Shown in pieces: positions 14,898 to 23,217 of a DNA stretch of 30,761 nucleotides. The stretch lies in NCBI GenBank assembly GCA_903909925.1, contig CAIVXR010000152.1, forward strand, positions 1-30,761. The letters run 5' to 3'. The DNA comes from an uncultured beta proteobacterium (GTDB lineage Bacteria > Pseudomonadota > Gammaproteobacteria > Burkholderiales > Burkholderiaceae). A program made the position numbers and the translations under genes. Each line of letters begins with the position of its first letter. The first letter of the stretch is position 1. The notes beneath the pieces are model-generated. The model ran no database searches. It saw only the letters and a list, made by a program, of their open reading frames with translations, and had not been told where the DNA came from.

Positions 14898-15965
14898 TTA
14901 TTGAGTTGCCGAGCTTAGCTTGCGCTGATATTTATTGACTGCTGCCTCATGTTCGCTAAGGCCCTCAGAAAAGTAACTGCTTCCGTCACCCTTAGCCACA
15001 AAGAATAAGGCATTACTCTTAGCAGGATGAATGGCTGCCAAGATTGACTCCTTGCTCGGCATAGCGATGGGGGTTGGGGGTAATCCTTTGCGCATATAGG
15101 TATTGTAGGGACTGTCTTTGCGAAGGTCTGCTTTACGTAAATTACCGTCAAATTTAGGGCCAATGCCATAGATTACCGTAGGATCTGTCTGCAACATCAT
15201 GTCCTTGTATAAGCGATTAGTGAAGACAGCCGCAACCAAACCCCTATCGCTTATGCGCCCAGTCTCCTTCTCAACTATCGATGCAAGTATCAGAAGCTCA
15301 TAAGGTGTTTTCAAAGGTGAATTTGCCTCTTTTTGAGTCCAAGCGTTGGTAAGGTGTTTTTGCATGGCCTGTGAAGCCCTGCGGTAGATTTCTATATCAG
15401 ACTCATCTGGATCGAAGATATAGGTATCTGGCAGAAAAATACCTTCAAGTCCCGGGTAACTCAGATGAAGCTTTTGCAGCATTTCTTTAGGGCTCATATT
15501 TTTGGACTCATGAAGCAAGGCTGGATGAGAATCAACCAATTGTCTAACTTGCCAGACTGTCATGCCAGGAACAATGGCAATACTCTCCTTGACTCTATCG
15601 CCCCGTGCAATTTGGAGAATAATTGCGCCTAAGCTTGCTCTTATTGGCAATAGATAAGTTCCTGGCTTTAATTTAGAGCTAACAAACAAGGCTCTTGCAC
15701 TAATCTGAAAGAAGACAGAGGGTGTAGAGAGGCCTTGTTCCTGAAGTTGCACAGAGATGCTCAAGACCCCCGACCCAGGTCTAATTTTGACTCTATACGT
15801 AGACGAATCTGCACTATTCGGAGTAGATGGAACAACTGGCCATAAAAAAATACTGCCATAGGCGATGCTAATCATTGCAATCAATCCATATAGCCAGGTT
15901 GTGAATCGTTGACTATGTGACTTCTTTTTAAAAAAACGTCTGCTTCCCTGATTTTTTCTTCTCAT
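14898..15965 (-). CDS. mltG: Endolytic murein transglycosylase MltG (YceG-like)
   Basis: Cleaves nascent glycan strands and is thought to terminate peptidoglycan elongation, from the inner membrane. 355 residues. Seen: a very basic N-terminus (RRKNQGSRRFFKKK), one membrane segment at about 22-43, a LysM-like region at about 56-120, then the YceG domain with LEGIFLPDTYIF and the catalytic Glu232 in ASIVEKETG, followed by LQTDPTVIYGIG and the PPTPIAMPS region. First gene of a minus-strand run with tmk and holB. Its start codon is only 20 bp from that of ygfZ on the other strand; TATCAT ends 6 nt before the ATG. Confidence 0.93.
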   Translation of the reverse strand: MRRKNQGSRRFFKKKSHSQRFTTWLYGLIAMISIAYGSIFLWPVVPSTPNSADSSTYRVKIRPGSGVLSISVQLQEQGLSTPSVFFQISARALFVSSKLKPGTYLLPIRASLGAIILQIARGDRVKESIAIVPGMTVWQVRQLVDSHPALLHESKNMSPKEMLQKLHLSYPGLEGIFLPDTYIFDPDESDIEIYRRASQAMQKHLTNAWTQKEANSPLKTPYELLILASIVEKETGRISDRGLVAAVFTNRLYKDMMLQTDPTVIYGIGPKFDGNLRKADLRKDSPYNTYMRKGLPPTPIAMPSKESILAAIHPAKSNALFFVAKGDGSSYFSEGLSEHEAAVNKYQRKLSSATQ

Positions 15966-15970
15966 CAGGC

Positions 15971-15977
15971 TATGATA
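15971..15977. promoter_or_regulatory. Shared two-way -10 element between mltG and ygfZ
   Basis: TATGATA on the plus strand is TATCATA on the minus strand. As TATGAT (15971-15976, plus) it lies 9 nt before the ygfZ ATG; as TATCAT (15972-15977, minus) it lies 6 nt before the mltG ATG. Both are 5 of 6 to TATAAT. The 20-bp gap leaves no room for two separate promoters or for leaders carrying a Shine-Dalgarno sequence. No convincing -35 was found on either side. Confidence 0.45.
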
Positions 15978-15985
15978 AAAGGGTC

Positions 15986-16963
15986 ATGACCAACAAACCC
16001 CAAAACACACCAAAACACGTAAGTTTGTCCCAATGGGGCTTAATCCTTGTAGAAGGCGCTGATGCTGCCAGTTTTTTACAAAATCAGCTGAGCAATACTG
16101 TTTTGGGCTTGAGGCGTACCTTTGCACCGCAAGTAGCGCAAACATTTGAGGCAGTTAGATTGGTCGGATATTGCAGTCCAAAAGGAAGATTACTAGCCAG
16201 TGCGTGGCTTGGCCTATTTCCTGAGGATACAAATGCACAAGATCGTTTTGCATTATTTATTTCTAAAGACCTTGCAGCCTCTACAGCCAAGCGTTTAGCG
16301 ATGTTTGTATTGCGTTCCAAAGTAAAAGTAATTGATGCTTCGTCTGAATGGAGTATTTCTGGTTACTGTTGTCATGATAGTGATATTGGAGAGCTCAAGA
16401 TAGAGACTGGTCAAATTAGCTTACGCCTACCCGACGTCTTGGCAAATCATCAAACCTATGCGCGCGTATTGATCGCATCAAACAATGACAGGTCGCAGGA
16501 AAAATTGAGTGATGATTCTGTGCAATGGAACCATCTTGAAGTAATGAGCGCAATTCCAAGAATTGTTTTAGCAACACAAGAGCAATTTGTACCGCAAATG
16601 ATTAACTTTGAATCTGTTGCAGGGGTGGACTTTAAAAAAGGTTGTTATCCAGGGCAAGAGATCGTGGCCCGCAGTCAATACCGGGGAGCCATTAAGCGAC
16701 GCCTGCAATTAGCCCATGCTGCCCAGAATCTCATTGGGGATCAATCCACAGCCCCAGGAGTAGAGCTTTTTCACTCCAATGACCCATCCCAACCTGCTGG
16801 CTTGGTAGTTCTAGCATCCCCCTCACCTGCAGACCTCAATAGAATCGACCTCCAGGTAGAGTGCAAACTGGAGGCGCTCGAAAATGGGGAAATCCATTTA
16901 GGTAGTGCTCAAGGACCTGTGTTAAAAATAGATTCATTGCCTTACCCTTTAATTGAAATCTAG
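15986..16963 (+). CDS. ygfZ: YgfZ/GcvT-like folate-binding protein
   Basis: Tetrahydrofolate-dependent helper for assembly or repair of certain iron-sulfur enzymes such as MiaB. 325 residues, normal. Seen: the N-terminal LILVEGADAASFLQNQLSN fold typical of the GcvT family, and the hallmark KKGCYPGQEIVARSQYRG at about 217-234 with Cys220. The ATG at 15986 is kept because the conserved fold begins by residue about 14. GGG lies only 2 nt from the ATG, too close for a normal Shine-Dalgarno sequence. It is divergent from mltG. The NRDE gene follows after 14 nt. Confidence 0.9.
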   Translation: MTNKPQNTPKHVSLSQWGLILVEGADAASFLQNQLSNTVLGLRRTFAPQVAQTFEAVRLVGYCSPKGRLLASAWLGLFPEDTNAQDRFALFISKDLAASTAKRLAMFVLRSKVKVIDASSEWSISGYCCHDSDIGELKIETGQISLRLPDVLANHQTYARVLIASNNDRSQEKLSDDSVQWNHLEVMSAIPRIVLATQEQFVPQMINFESVAGVDFKKGCYPGQEIVARSQYRGAIKRRLQLAHAAQNLIGDQSTAPGVELFHSNDPSQPAGLVVLASPSPADLNRIDLQVECKLEALENGEIHLGSAQGPVLKIDSLPYPLIEI

Positions 16964-16977
16964 GATTCATTGCTGAT

Positions 16978-17835
16978 ATGTGCCTCATCCTTTTTGCCTG
17001 GAAATCACACCCAGACTATCCTTTGGTAGTAGCGGCTAATCGCGATGAATTTTATGAGCGTGACACTGAAGGCGTTTCTTGGTGGCCTGAGCACCCGCAT
17101 GTTTTAGCTGGCAGAGATCGGGCCGATGTTTTAGGAAGCCCAGGAACATGGCTAGGTTTTACCAAGACTGGTAAATTTGCTGCCCTGACCAATGTCAGAG
17201 CTCCTAGTGAAAAAAATCCTGATTCAAGAACGCGTGGCGAACTCTCTTTAATGTATCTTTCTGGCAAAGAACGTCCATCTCACTTCATCCAAGAAAATGT
17301 AAAGCGCTTTCAAAATTACAATGGCTTTAATCTTTTGATGGCAGACCTTAGCAATCCTGAGAATGCCGAGATGCATTGGGTCAGTAATCGCATGATGATG
17401 GGCCAAAATATTCGCCCACGTAAAATCTTTCCCCATCAGCCCTTGGATGCTGGTGTTTACGGTCTTTCCAATGCCATGCTAGACACGCCATGGCCTAAAG
17501 TAAATCACCGCGTAGCTGCCTTTGCACAAACGCTGGCGATGGATAGCGGCCAACTAAAGAATGCAGACCAATATCTGAAGCTTTTGGCTGATACGCATCA
17601 CGCAAGTGACCATGAGCTACCGAACACAGGTGTTAGTCGCGAATGGGAAAAAGCGCTTTCACCTGCCTTCATCAAAACTGAAACCTATGGGACGCGTTCA
17701 AGCACCGTGCTACGAGTACGTAAAGATGGTCAATTTGAAATGGTTGAGCGCCGCTTTGATGCCACTGGTACAGTTGGCCATGATGTAATTACTGGTGCGC
17801 TAAGCGCTGCACCTGGCTCTAACCTTTCGGTTTAA
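16978..17835 (+). CDS. NRDE/TANGO2 family protein
   Basis: 285 residues. The start MCLILFAWKSHPDYPLVVAANRDEF carries the family's Cys2 and the NRDE motif; further on WLGFTKTGKFAALTNVR and YGLSNAMLDTPWPKV are typical blocks. The family resembles N-terminal-nucleophile hydrolases, with Cys2 exposed after Met removal. Animal TANGO2 is linked to haem and lipid handling; the bacterial role is unsettled. 14 nt after ygfZ, so likely co-transcribed; convergent with the thioesterase, with 3 nt between stops. Confidence 0.85.
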   Translation: MCLILFAWKSHPDYPLVVAANRDEFYERDTEGVSWWPEHPHVLAGRDRADVLGSPGTWLGFTKTGKFAALTNVRAPSEKNPDSRTRGELSLMYLSGKERPSHFIQENVKRFQNYNGFNLLMADLSNPENAEMHWVSNRMMMGQNIRPRKIFPHQPLDAGVYGLSNAMLDTPWPKVNHRVAAFAQTLAMDSGQLKNADQYLKLLADTHHASDHELPNTGVSREWEKALSPAFIKTETYGTRSSTVLRVRKDGQFEMVERRFDATGTVGHDVITGALSAAPGSNLSV

Positions 17836-17838
17836 TTC

Positions 17839-18330
17839 TCAATCATTCGTCTCGCCACGTACGTCATCATTAATAACGCGGCTGCCATCAGCATTGCGAG
17901 TTGCTAAACGCTTTAGGTATTTAAATGTCCCGGTTGCCATACAACAAATCTCGCCTTGATCGTTGTAAAGCTTAGCTTCACAGAAGGCCATAGTCGCCGT
18001 ACTGCGCACCGTATCCGCTTTGACACGTAAAACCCCGTTGGCAGCCTGCATAAAGTTGTTTTTCAACTCAATGGTGACAACACTTCGGTCGCCAGGATCT
18101 CCGGATCTAGCTGCTACAGCCATTGCTACATCCATCAGTGTGAGCAGAACACCGCCATGGGCAACCGCCCAGGTATTGGTATGCTCGGGCTTTAAGGCTA
18201 GCAAGATCTCGCCTTTGCCCATCTCTGCGCTTAAGCAACGGACGCCAAGTAACTTCAAAAAGGGGACATTTAACTCTTCACCCAAATTAGCAAGCTGAGT
18301 TTGGGGATTTATCTGGACTTGTTTATTCAT
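17839..18330 (-). CDS. PaaI-type hotdog thioesterase
   Basis: 163 residues, single hotdog domain. Seen: AVAHGGVLLTLMDVAMAVAAR (the HGG loop and the helix with the usual Asp) and the VVTIELKNNFMQAANG strand. It probably hydrolyses an acyl-CoA, perhaps an aromatic or stalled intermediate; the substrate is not readable from sequence. It is head to head with selO, the start codons being 55 bp apart. TAAAAT ends 6 nt before the ATG and no Shine-Dalgarno sequence is present. Confidence 0.82.
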   Translation of the reverse strand: MNKQVQINPQTQLANLGEELNVPFLKLLGVRCLSAEMGKGEILLALKPEHTNTWAVAHGGVLLTLMDVAMAVAARSGDPGDRSVVTIELKNNFMQAANGVLRVKADTVRSTATMAFCEAKLYNDQGEICCMATGTFKYLKRLATRNADGSRVINDDVRGETND

Positions 18331-18336
18331 AAGCTG

Positions 18337-18365
18337 ATTTTAGTAGCTCAAACGCCATTTGGGAA
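18337..18365 (-). promoter_or_regulatory. Candidate leaderless promoter of the PaaI-type thioesterase
   Basis: Minus strand: TTCCCA (4 of 6 to TTGACA), 17-nt spacer, TAAAAT at 18337-18342 (5 of 6). The predicted transcript start falls on the A of the ATG at 18330. Confidence 0.45.
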
Positions 18366-18372
18366 ATCCACC

Positions 18373-18378
18373 TAGAAT
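18373..18378 (+). promoter_or_regulatory. Candidate -10 box of selO, start-proximal
   Basis: TAGAAT (5 of 6 to TATAAT) lies 7 nt before the ATG at 18386; the predicted transcript start is one base before the start codon. No -35 stands out. Confidence 0.4.
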
Positions 18379-18385
18379 AGTTCCT

Positions 18386-19852
18386 ATGGCCTTTACTTTA
18401 ACCGGCGATGACGCCATCCAAGAACTGCAACCAAGCCCTATTCCAGAGCCTTACTGGGTAGCTTTTTCATCATCGGTAGCAAAAGCACTCAAGATACCGC
18501 TAAACAATGATGGCTATCCGCAAGATCAGACTTGGCTAAATGTTTTAGCCGGCAATAGTTTGGAAACCCAATCCCAGAAATTTTCTAACCCGATTTCGAC
18601 CGTGTATAGCGGACATCAATTTGGCGTATGGGCGGGACAGCTCGGTGATGGCAGAGCGATCCTCTTGGGCGATATTGCTGACCAAGAATTACAACTCAAA
18701 GGTGCAGGCAAAACACGCTACTCTCGCATGGGCGATGGTAGAGCTGTTCTGCGCTCCTCTATTCGCGAATTTTTATGCAGTGAAGCTATGCATGCTTTAG
18801 GCATACCTTCCAGCAGAGCGTTATCTATTGTTGGCTCTAAGCTACCCGTCCTTCGAGAGACTCTGGAAACTGCTGCAGTATGCGCTCGTATAGCACCAAG
18901 TTTTATACGTGTTGGCCACTTTGAGCATTTCGCTTCAATACAGAATATTGTTCGTCTAAAAGAGCTCGCTGATTTACTAATAGAGCAACATTATCCAGAA
19001 TGTCGCAACATTAAAGATCTTTACATAGATTTATTTCAAAAAATATGTGCGCGCAATGCAAAGCTTGTGGCCCAGTGGCAAGCTATTGGCTTTTGTCATG
19101 GAGTTCTCAACAGCGATAACATCAGCGCCTTAGGCCTTACGATTGACTATGGCCCATTCGGGTTTTTGGATCAATTTCAAATGGACCACATATGCAATCA
19201 CAGCGATCAAGGGGGTCGCTATGCCTATCATCGCCAACCCCAAATCATGCATTGGAATATGGCCTGCTTAGCAAGCGCCTTTATTCCTTTGCTGGAATTA
19301 GATCATTCTGAAGAAGAGGCCCAAAAGCTACTCACTGATGCGCTAGGTGAATTTCCAGCGATCTATGGTCAAGCTTGGCAAACTCTATTTAGGCAAAAGC
19401 TAGGTCTTAGTACTGTGCAAGATGATGATATTCAATTGATCGAGAGACTTCTACAAGTAATGCATGACTCAAGAGTTGACTTTACGACGCTATTTCGGGA
19501 TCTTGCAAACGTTAATACAAGTAAGCCCATCAGCGCAATCAAGTTACGCAATGATTTCCTCGATCGTGATGCCATTGATCAATGGCTTGCTGATTACATC
19601 GATCGCTTAAAGGCAGAATCTAGCCTCGATGCTGATCGTCGACAAAAAATGAACGCAGTAAATCCAAAATACATCTTACGCAATCATCTGGCTCAAGCTG
19701 CTATTGAAATGGCACAGCGCCAGGACTTTTCTGAAATAGCCAAACTCTTGACAATTTTAGAGAGGCCCTTTGATGAACAGGAGCAGTACCAGGAGTACGC
19801 AGCTCCTCCGCCACCAGATTTAGAATCAATTGAAGTTAGCTGCTCTTCTTAA
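18386..19852 (+). CDS. selO: Protein adenylyltransferase SelO (YdiU)
   Basis: Pseudokinase-fold enzyme that transfers AMP to protein Ser/Thr/Tyr and is linked to redox control. 488 residues from the ATG at 18386; an in-frame TTG at 18359 adds nine residues but looks less likely. Seen: LGDGRAILLGD, LQLKGAGKTRYSRMGDGRA with Lys105, REFLCSEAMHALGI with Glu128, and GFCHGVLNSDNISALGLTIDYGP with Asp244/Asn245 and Asp254, matching Lys113, Asp252/Asn253 and Asp262 of Pseudomonas syringae SelO. The C-terminus SCSS keeps the Cys that replaces selenocysteine of animal SelO. msrB follows after 39 nt. Confidence 0.95.
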   Translation: MAFTLTGDDAIQELQPSPIPEPYWVAFSSSVAKALKIPLNNDGYPQDQTWLNVLAGNSLETQSQKFSNPISTVYSGHQFGVWAGQLGDGRAILLGDIADQELQLKGAGKTRYSRMGDGRAVLRSSIREFLCSEAMHALGIPSSRALSIVGSKLPVLRETLETAAVCARIAPSFIRVGHFEHFASIQNIVRLKELADLLIEQHYPECRNIKDLYIDLFQKICARNAKLVAQWQAIGFCHGVLNSDNISALGLTIDYGPFGFLDQFQMDHICNHSDQGGRYAYHRQPQIMHWNMACLASAFIPLLELDHSEEEAQKLLTDALGEFPAIYGQAWQTLFRQKLGLSTVQDDDIQLIERLLQVMHDSRVDFTTLFRDLANVNTSKPISAIKLRNDFLDRDAIDQWLADYIDRLKAESSLDADRRQKMNAVNPKYILRNHLAQAAIEMAQRQDFSEIAKLLTILERPFDEQEQYQEYAAPPPPDLESIEVSCSS

Positions 19853-19891
19853 TCCCTCACCTTATTTAGCATTTAACTCGAAGGAGTTCGC

Positions 19892-20302
19892 ATGAAAAAA
19901 ACAAACCAGGAATATAAAAAAATACTCAGTGATATTGAGTATCGCGTTACTAGAGAAGCCGCAACTGAAAGACCTTTTACTGGAAAGTACTGGGATCATT
20001 GGGATCAAGGTAGATATACCTGTGTTTGCTGCAATACCCCACTCTTTCTCTCGGAAACTAAATTTGATGCCGGCTGTGGTTGGCCCAGTTATAACAAACC
20101 TGAGGAAGAGTCAGCCATTAAGGAAATTAAAGATGTTAGCCATGGCATGATTCGAACTGAAGTGCGATGCGCCAACTGCGATGCCCATTTGGGGCATGTC
20201 TTTGATGATGGCCCAAACCCCACTGGTTTGCGCTATTGCATTAACTCTGCATCCTTGAGCTTTGAGCCTAGCACCAATGCAAAGCCCACGAACGAGTCTT
20301 AA
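19892..20302 (+). CDS. msrB: Peptide-methionine (R)-S-oxide reductase
   Basis: Reduces methionine-R-sulfoxide in oxidised proteins. 136 residues, cytosolic (no signal peptide). Seen: zinc cysteines Cys44/Cys47 (CVCC) and Cys93/Cys96 (CANC), FDAGCGWPSY with the candidate resolving Cys62, GHVFDDGP, and catalytic Cys116 in RYCINS. A strong Shine-Dalgarno sequence AAGGAG at 19881-19886 precedes the ATG. Placed between selO and yciB. Confidence 0.95.
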   Translation: MKKTNQEYKKILSDIEYRVTREAATERPFTGKYWDHWDQGRYTCVCCNTPLFLSETKFDAGCGWPSYNKPEEESAIKEIKDVSHGMIRTEVRCANCDAHLGHVFDDGPNPTGLRYCINSASLSFEPSTNAKPTNES

Positions 20303-20328
20303 TTACAGAGCTAACTATCAAATAGTTG

Positions 20329-20334
20329 GATAAT
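20329..20334 (+). promoter_or_regulatory. Candidate -10 box of yciB, start-proximal
   Basis: GATAAT (5 of 6 to TATAAT) lies 8 nt before the yciB ATG; the predicted transcript start is about 2 nt before the start codon, and there is no Shine-Dalgarno sequence. The -35 is unclear. Confidence 0.35.
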
Positions 20335-20342
20335 CATCTCTT

Positions 20343-20891
20343 ATGAAATTTTTATTCGATCTATTCCCCATCATTCTCTTTTTTATCGCCTTCAAATTTG
20401 GTGATATCTATACAGCTACGATTGTTGCCATGGTTGCCACCATTGGACAAATTCTGTGGGTTTACTATCGCCACCGCAAGATCGATGCAATGCAATGGAT
20501 TAGCTTGGTCATGATTCTGGTATTTGGTAGCCTGACGATTTTTTTGCATGACAAGACCTTCATTCAGCTAAAACCGACCGCACTCTACTGGCTGTTTTCA
20601 GGCGCTTTATTTATTAGCGCCCAATTTTTCAGAAAAAATTGGATACATGTCCTCATGGGTAAGCAGGTAACCCTAAAAGCTGAAAATTCCCATTCAGTTT
20701 GGCATCGTCTTAATATGGCATGGGCTGCATTCTTCTTTTTGATGGGTGTGCTCAATCTCTATATCGCTTTTGAATACTCAGAAGAAACTTGGGTCAACTT
20801 TAAACTCTTTGGTAGTACAGGCTTATTGGTGGCCTTTGTTATTGCTCAAGGTGTTTGGCTATCACGCCATATGGAGCATCCTTCTGAATGA
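20343..20891 (+). CDS. yciB: Inner membrane septation protein YciB (IspZ)
   Basis: 182 residues with five hydrophobic segments. Typical blocks: MKFLFDLFPIILFFIAFKFGDIYTAT-like start, FLHDKTFIQLKPT, FFRKNWIHVLMG, and WHRLNMAWAAFFFLMGVLNLYIAF. YciB acts in envelope and septum integrity; loss affects division and osmotic tolerance in enterics and Shigella. The stop overlaps the bolA start by 4 nt (ATGA), so the two are translationally coupled. Confidence 0.93.
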   Translation: MKFLFDLFPIILFFIAFKFGDIYTATIVAMVATIGQILWVYYRHRKIDAMQWISLVMILVFGSLTIFLHDKTFIQLKPTALYWLFSGALFISAQFFRKNWIHVLMGKQVTLKAENSHSVWHRLNMAWAAFFFLMGVLNLYIAFEYSEETWVNFKLFGSTGLLVAFVIAQGVWLSRHMEHPSE

Positions 20892-21172
20892 ACATTAACC
20901 AAACGCGTATTATGCTTTTTGAGCAAGACCTGCATAAAGCATTTGCAATTGATCATCTTCAAATTGAAGATGAAAGTCACCTGCATGCTGGTCATGCTGG
21001 AGCAGCAAGTGGTGGCGGTCACTTTAAGTTAACTATCGTTGCCCCAGAATTTAAGGGCTTAAGCTTGGTAGCCAGACATCGTGCGGTCTACGCTGCCTTA
21101 AGTCGCCATATTCCAATAGAGATTCATGCCTTAACCATTAACGCTATAGCGCCTGGAGAGACTGGTGCTTGA
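20888..21172 (+). CDS. bolA: BolA family protein
   Basis: 94 residues, single BolA domain: DESHLHAGHAG, then GGGHFKLTIVAPEFKGLSLVARHRAVY, then the C-terminal helix. BolA proteins bind monothiol glutaredoxins through a [2Fe-2S] cluster, the conserved His being a ligand, and may bind DNA. Coupled to yciB by an ATGA overlap. The linkage yciB-bolA-ppiC is common in betaproteobacteria. Confidence 0.9.
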   Translation: MNINQTRIMLFEQDLHKAFAIDHLQIEDESHLHAGHAGAASGGGHFKLTIVAPEFKGLSLVARHRAVYAALSRHIPIEIHALTINAIAPGETGA

Positions 21173-21242
21173 GGCTGCTTTACACTGAGGCAGCACCCAT
21201 TACCTAACCATTTTGACAACCAATCCTATTCATTTCTAAACT

Positions 21243-22034
21243 ATGTATAAACCACAAGCACTCTTCATTGCTAGTCTTTTTGCTGTTTTCTTATCGACTA
21301 ATGCAGTAGCTCAGAATGCCGTTATCGTTAATGGCAAAGCAATTCCTAAATCCCAATTAGACAAGTTGGTAGAAAAAACAGGTAAGCCAGATAACCCGCA
21401 AGTGAGAGATCAAGCCCGTGAGATGCTGATAACGCGCGAACTGATTTTGCAAGAAGCAGATAAGCGCGGAGTCATCCAAAAAGAATCTGTGCGCGATCAG
21501 TTAGAGCAATCTCGCGTAGGTGTTTTGGTGGCGGCTGTATTTGAGGATTTTGTGGAACGCGAAGGTGTTTCTGATGCCGAACTCAAAGCCGCCTATGAAA
21601 ATATAAAAGATGAGTACACCGGCAAGGAATATCACGTTGAACATATTCTGGTAGAGAAAGAATCAGATGCTAAAGCAATCATTGCCCAGCTAAAGGCTGG
21701 CGCTAATTTTGAAGATATCGCCAAAGCTAAATCTAAAGATCCGGGCTCAGCCAAGAATGGTGGCGACCTAGGTTGGGTTTCTGATAAATCTCTAGTTCCC
21801 GAGTTTTCAAAGGCCATGGTGCAACTGAAAAACGGTCAAATTACTGATAAGCCAGTGAAATCTCAATTTGGATATCACATTATCAAAACGATAGATTCTC
21901 GCGAAGCCAAGGCTCCCAGCTTTGATGAAATGAAAGATCAACTCAAACAAATGATCATGGCTGATCAGAATTGGCAAAAAGCAAAGTTCTCAGAAATGAT
22001 GCAAAAGCTTCGCGCTAAAGCAAAAATTCAATAA
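21243..22034 (+). CDS. Periplasmic parvulin-type peptidyl-prolyl isomerase
   Basis: 263 residues. Signal peptide with cleavage after AVA (about residue 23). The N-terminal half is a helical SurA/PrsA-like chaperone region; the parvulin domain at about 130-235 has YHVEHILVE, DPGSAKNGGDLGWVS and FGYHIIKTID. It assists folding of exported proteins. No Shine-Dalgarno sequence is evident. It is convergent with the MFS gene, with 12 nt between stops. Confidence 0.88.
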   Translation: MYKPQALFIASLFAVFLSTNAVAQNAVIVNGKAIPKSQLDKLVEKTGKPDNPQVRDQAREMLITRELILQEADKRGVIQKESVRDQLEQSRVGVLVAAVFEDFVEREGVSDAELKAAYENIKDEYTGKEYHVEHILVEKESDAKAIIAQLKAGANFEDIAKAKSKDPGSAKNGGDLGWVSDKSLVPEFSKAMVQLKNGQITDKPVKSQFGYHIIKTIDSREAKAPSFDEMKDQLKQMIMADQNWQKAKFSEMMQKLRAKAKIQ

Positions 22035-22046
22035 GTAGACTTCGCC

Positions 22047-23204
22047 CTACTCTCTTGAGTAACGGCGTGGCCTCAGTTTTTGAATCGCTGCGCCAGCCAA
22101 GGCGCAGGCAAATGCTGACATGACAAAGACATCACGTGGTTGGGATAACTCCCAAATCCAGCCTGCGCATAATCCCCCCAAAGTACCACCTAAGCCATAA
22201 GATACAGTAGCCATGAGGGCTTGCCCTCTAGCCTGCAAGGGTCCTGCAAACCAGCGTTGGAGTAATTTAGTTGCTGCGCTGTGGTGAGCTGCAAACGTGC
22301 CGGCATGCAGAAGTTGTGCAAAGATCAAAACCGATGTGCTTGGCAGAAAAGCGATCAAGATAAAGCGTATAACCCCCACCCCAAAGGCTACTTGAAGCAC
22401 AATTTCGGCATCTAAGCGACTAAGCACTTTACTTTGGAAGTAAAAGAAAATAACTTCTGCAAATACGCCTATGGCCCAGAAGAGCCCGATTTGAAATTTA
22501 TCGTAACCCAGATTGGCAAGATAGAGAGAGTAAAAAACATATAGTGCTGCATGAGCAAATACCATGAAGAAGCCAGAAATCAAAAACCAACGAACATCAG
22601 GATTTAAAAGTACGACTAACAACTCGCCCTTCACCATTTTGCGACGCTCCATCTTAGGCTCATGGAGTAAGAAGGTTACTAAAGCTAGTGATAGTAAGAC
22701 GACTGTGCCTACGGTGGGATAAAGTTCGATTGACTTACGTTGAAAGAGCTCACCGGCTGCCAGTACCATGAAAATGAAGCCTAGAGAACCCCAAAGACGC
22801 AGGCGCCCATAGCGTTTATCAAAAGAATTGTCTTTAAATAAAGCATGTACGGTTGCAGATTCGCCAAGTGGCATCAAGCTACTTAGAATGGTATGCAGCA
22901 CAAACATCCAGATAAAAAAGCTAATATAGCTTTCTAGAAAGTAAATAAATAAAAATACAAATGCGGCAAAACAGGCGCAAAACCGAATAATCCCAACTCG
23001 ATTAGATAAAAAGTCTGAGAGCCACCCCCAAGAGAAAGGCCCAACAATACGGGTAATCTGCAGCATCGACATGAGGACTGCAATTTGAATCACACTAAAG
23101 CCACGGTCTAAAAAAAATAGGCTAGCGTATGGCGAGACTAAACCAACATAAGCAAAATATAAAAAGAAAAAGGACCCGAAGGCCCAGCGAAGAGAAGGCG
23201 TCAT
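22047..23204 (-). CDS. MFS transporter, HcaT/PPP-like
   Basis: 385 residues with about 12 hydrophobic segments. Seen: the N-terminal FLYFAYVGLVSPYASLFFLDRG and the loop RIVGPFSWGWLSDFLSNR, as in the MFS_1_like family that contains the 3-phenylpropionate transporter HcaT, and the middle-loop segment DKRYGRLRLWGSLGF. Substrate not readable; an aromatic acid or nucleoside is possible from the family. It begins 13 nt after the aroC stop, so likely in one transcript. Confidence 0.78.
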   Translation of the reverse strand: MTPSLRWAFGSFFFLYFAYVGLVSPYASLFFLDRGFSVIQIAVLMSMLQITRIVGPFSWGWLSDFLSNRVGIIRFCACFAAFVFLFIYFLESYISFFIWMFVLHTILSSLMPLGESATVHALFKDNSFDKRYGRLRLWGSLGFIFMVLAAGELFQRKSIELYPTVGTVVLLSLALVTFLLHEPKMERRKMVKGELLVVLLNPDVRWFLISGFFMVFAHAALYVFYSLYLANLGYDKFQIGLFWAIGVFAEVIFFYFQSKVLSRLDAEIVLQVAFGVGVIRFILIAFLPSTSVLIFAQLLHAGTFAAHHSAATKLLQRWFAGPLQARGQALMATVSYGLGGTLGGLCAGWIWELSQPRDVFVMSAFACALAGAAIQKLRPRRYSRE

Positions 23205-23217
23205 CTCAATATAGCCA

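Noticed and set aside
21173..21200. GCTGC/GCAGC hairpin after bolA as a terminator
   Set aside because: Only a five-base stem with a long loop and no T run.
21213..21218. Perfect TTGACA upstream of the parvulin gene
   Set aside because: The -10 position at 16-18 nt falls on or into the start codon with at best 4 of 6 matches (TAAACT), which would place the transcript start inside the gene. The signal peptide fixes the ATG at 21243, so this is probably chance.
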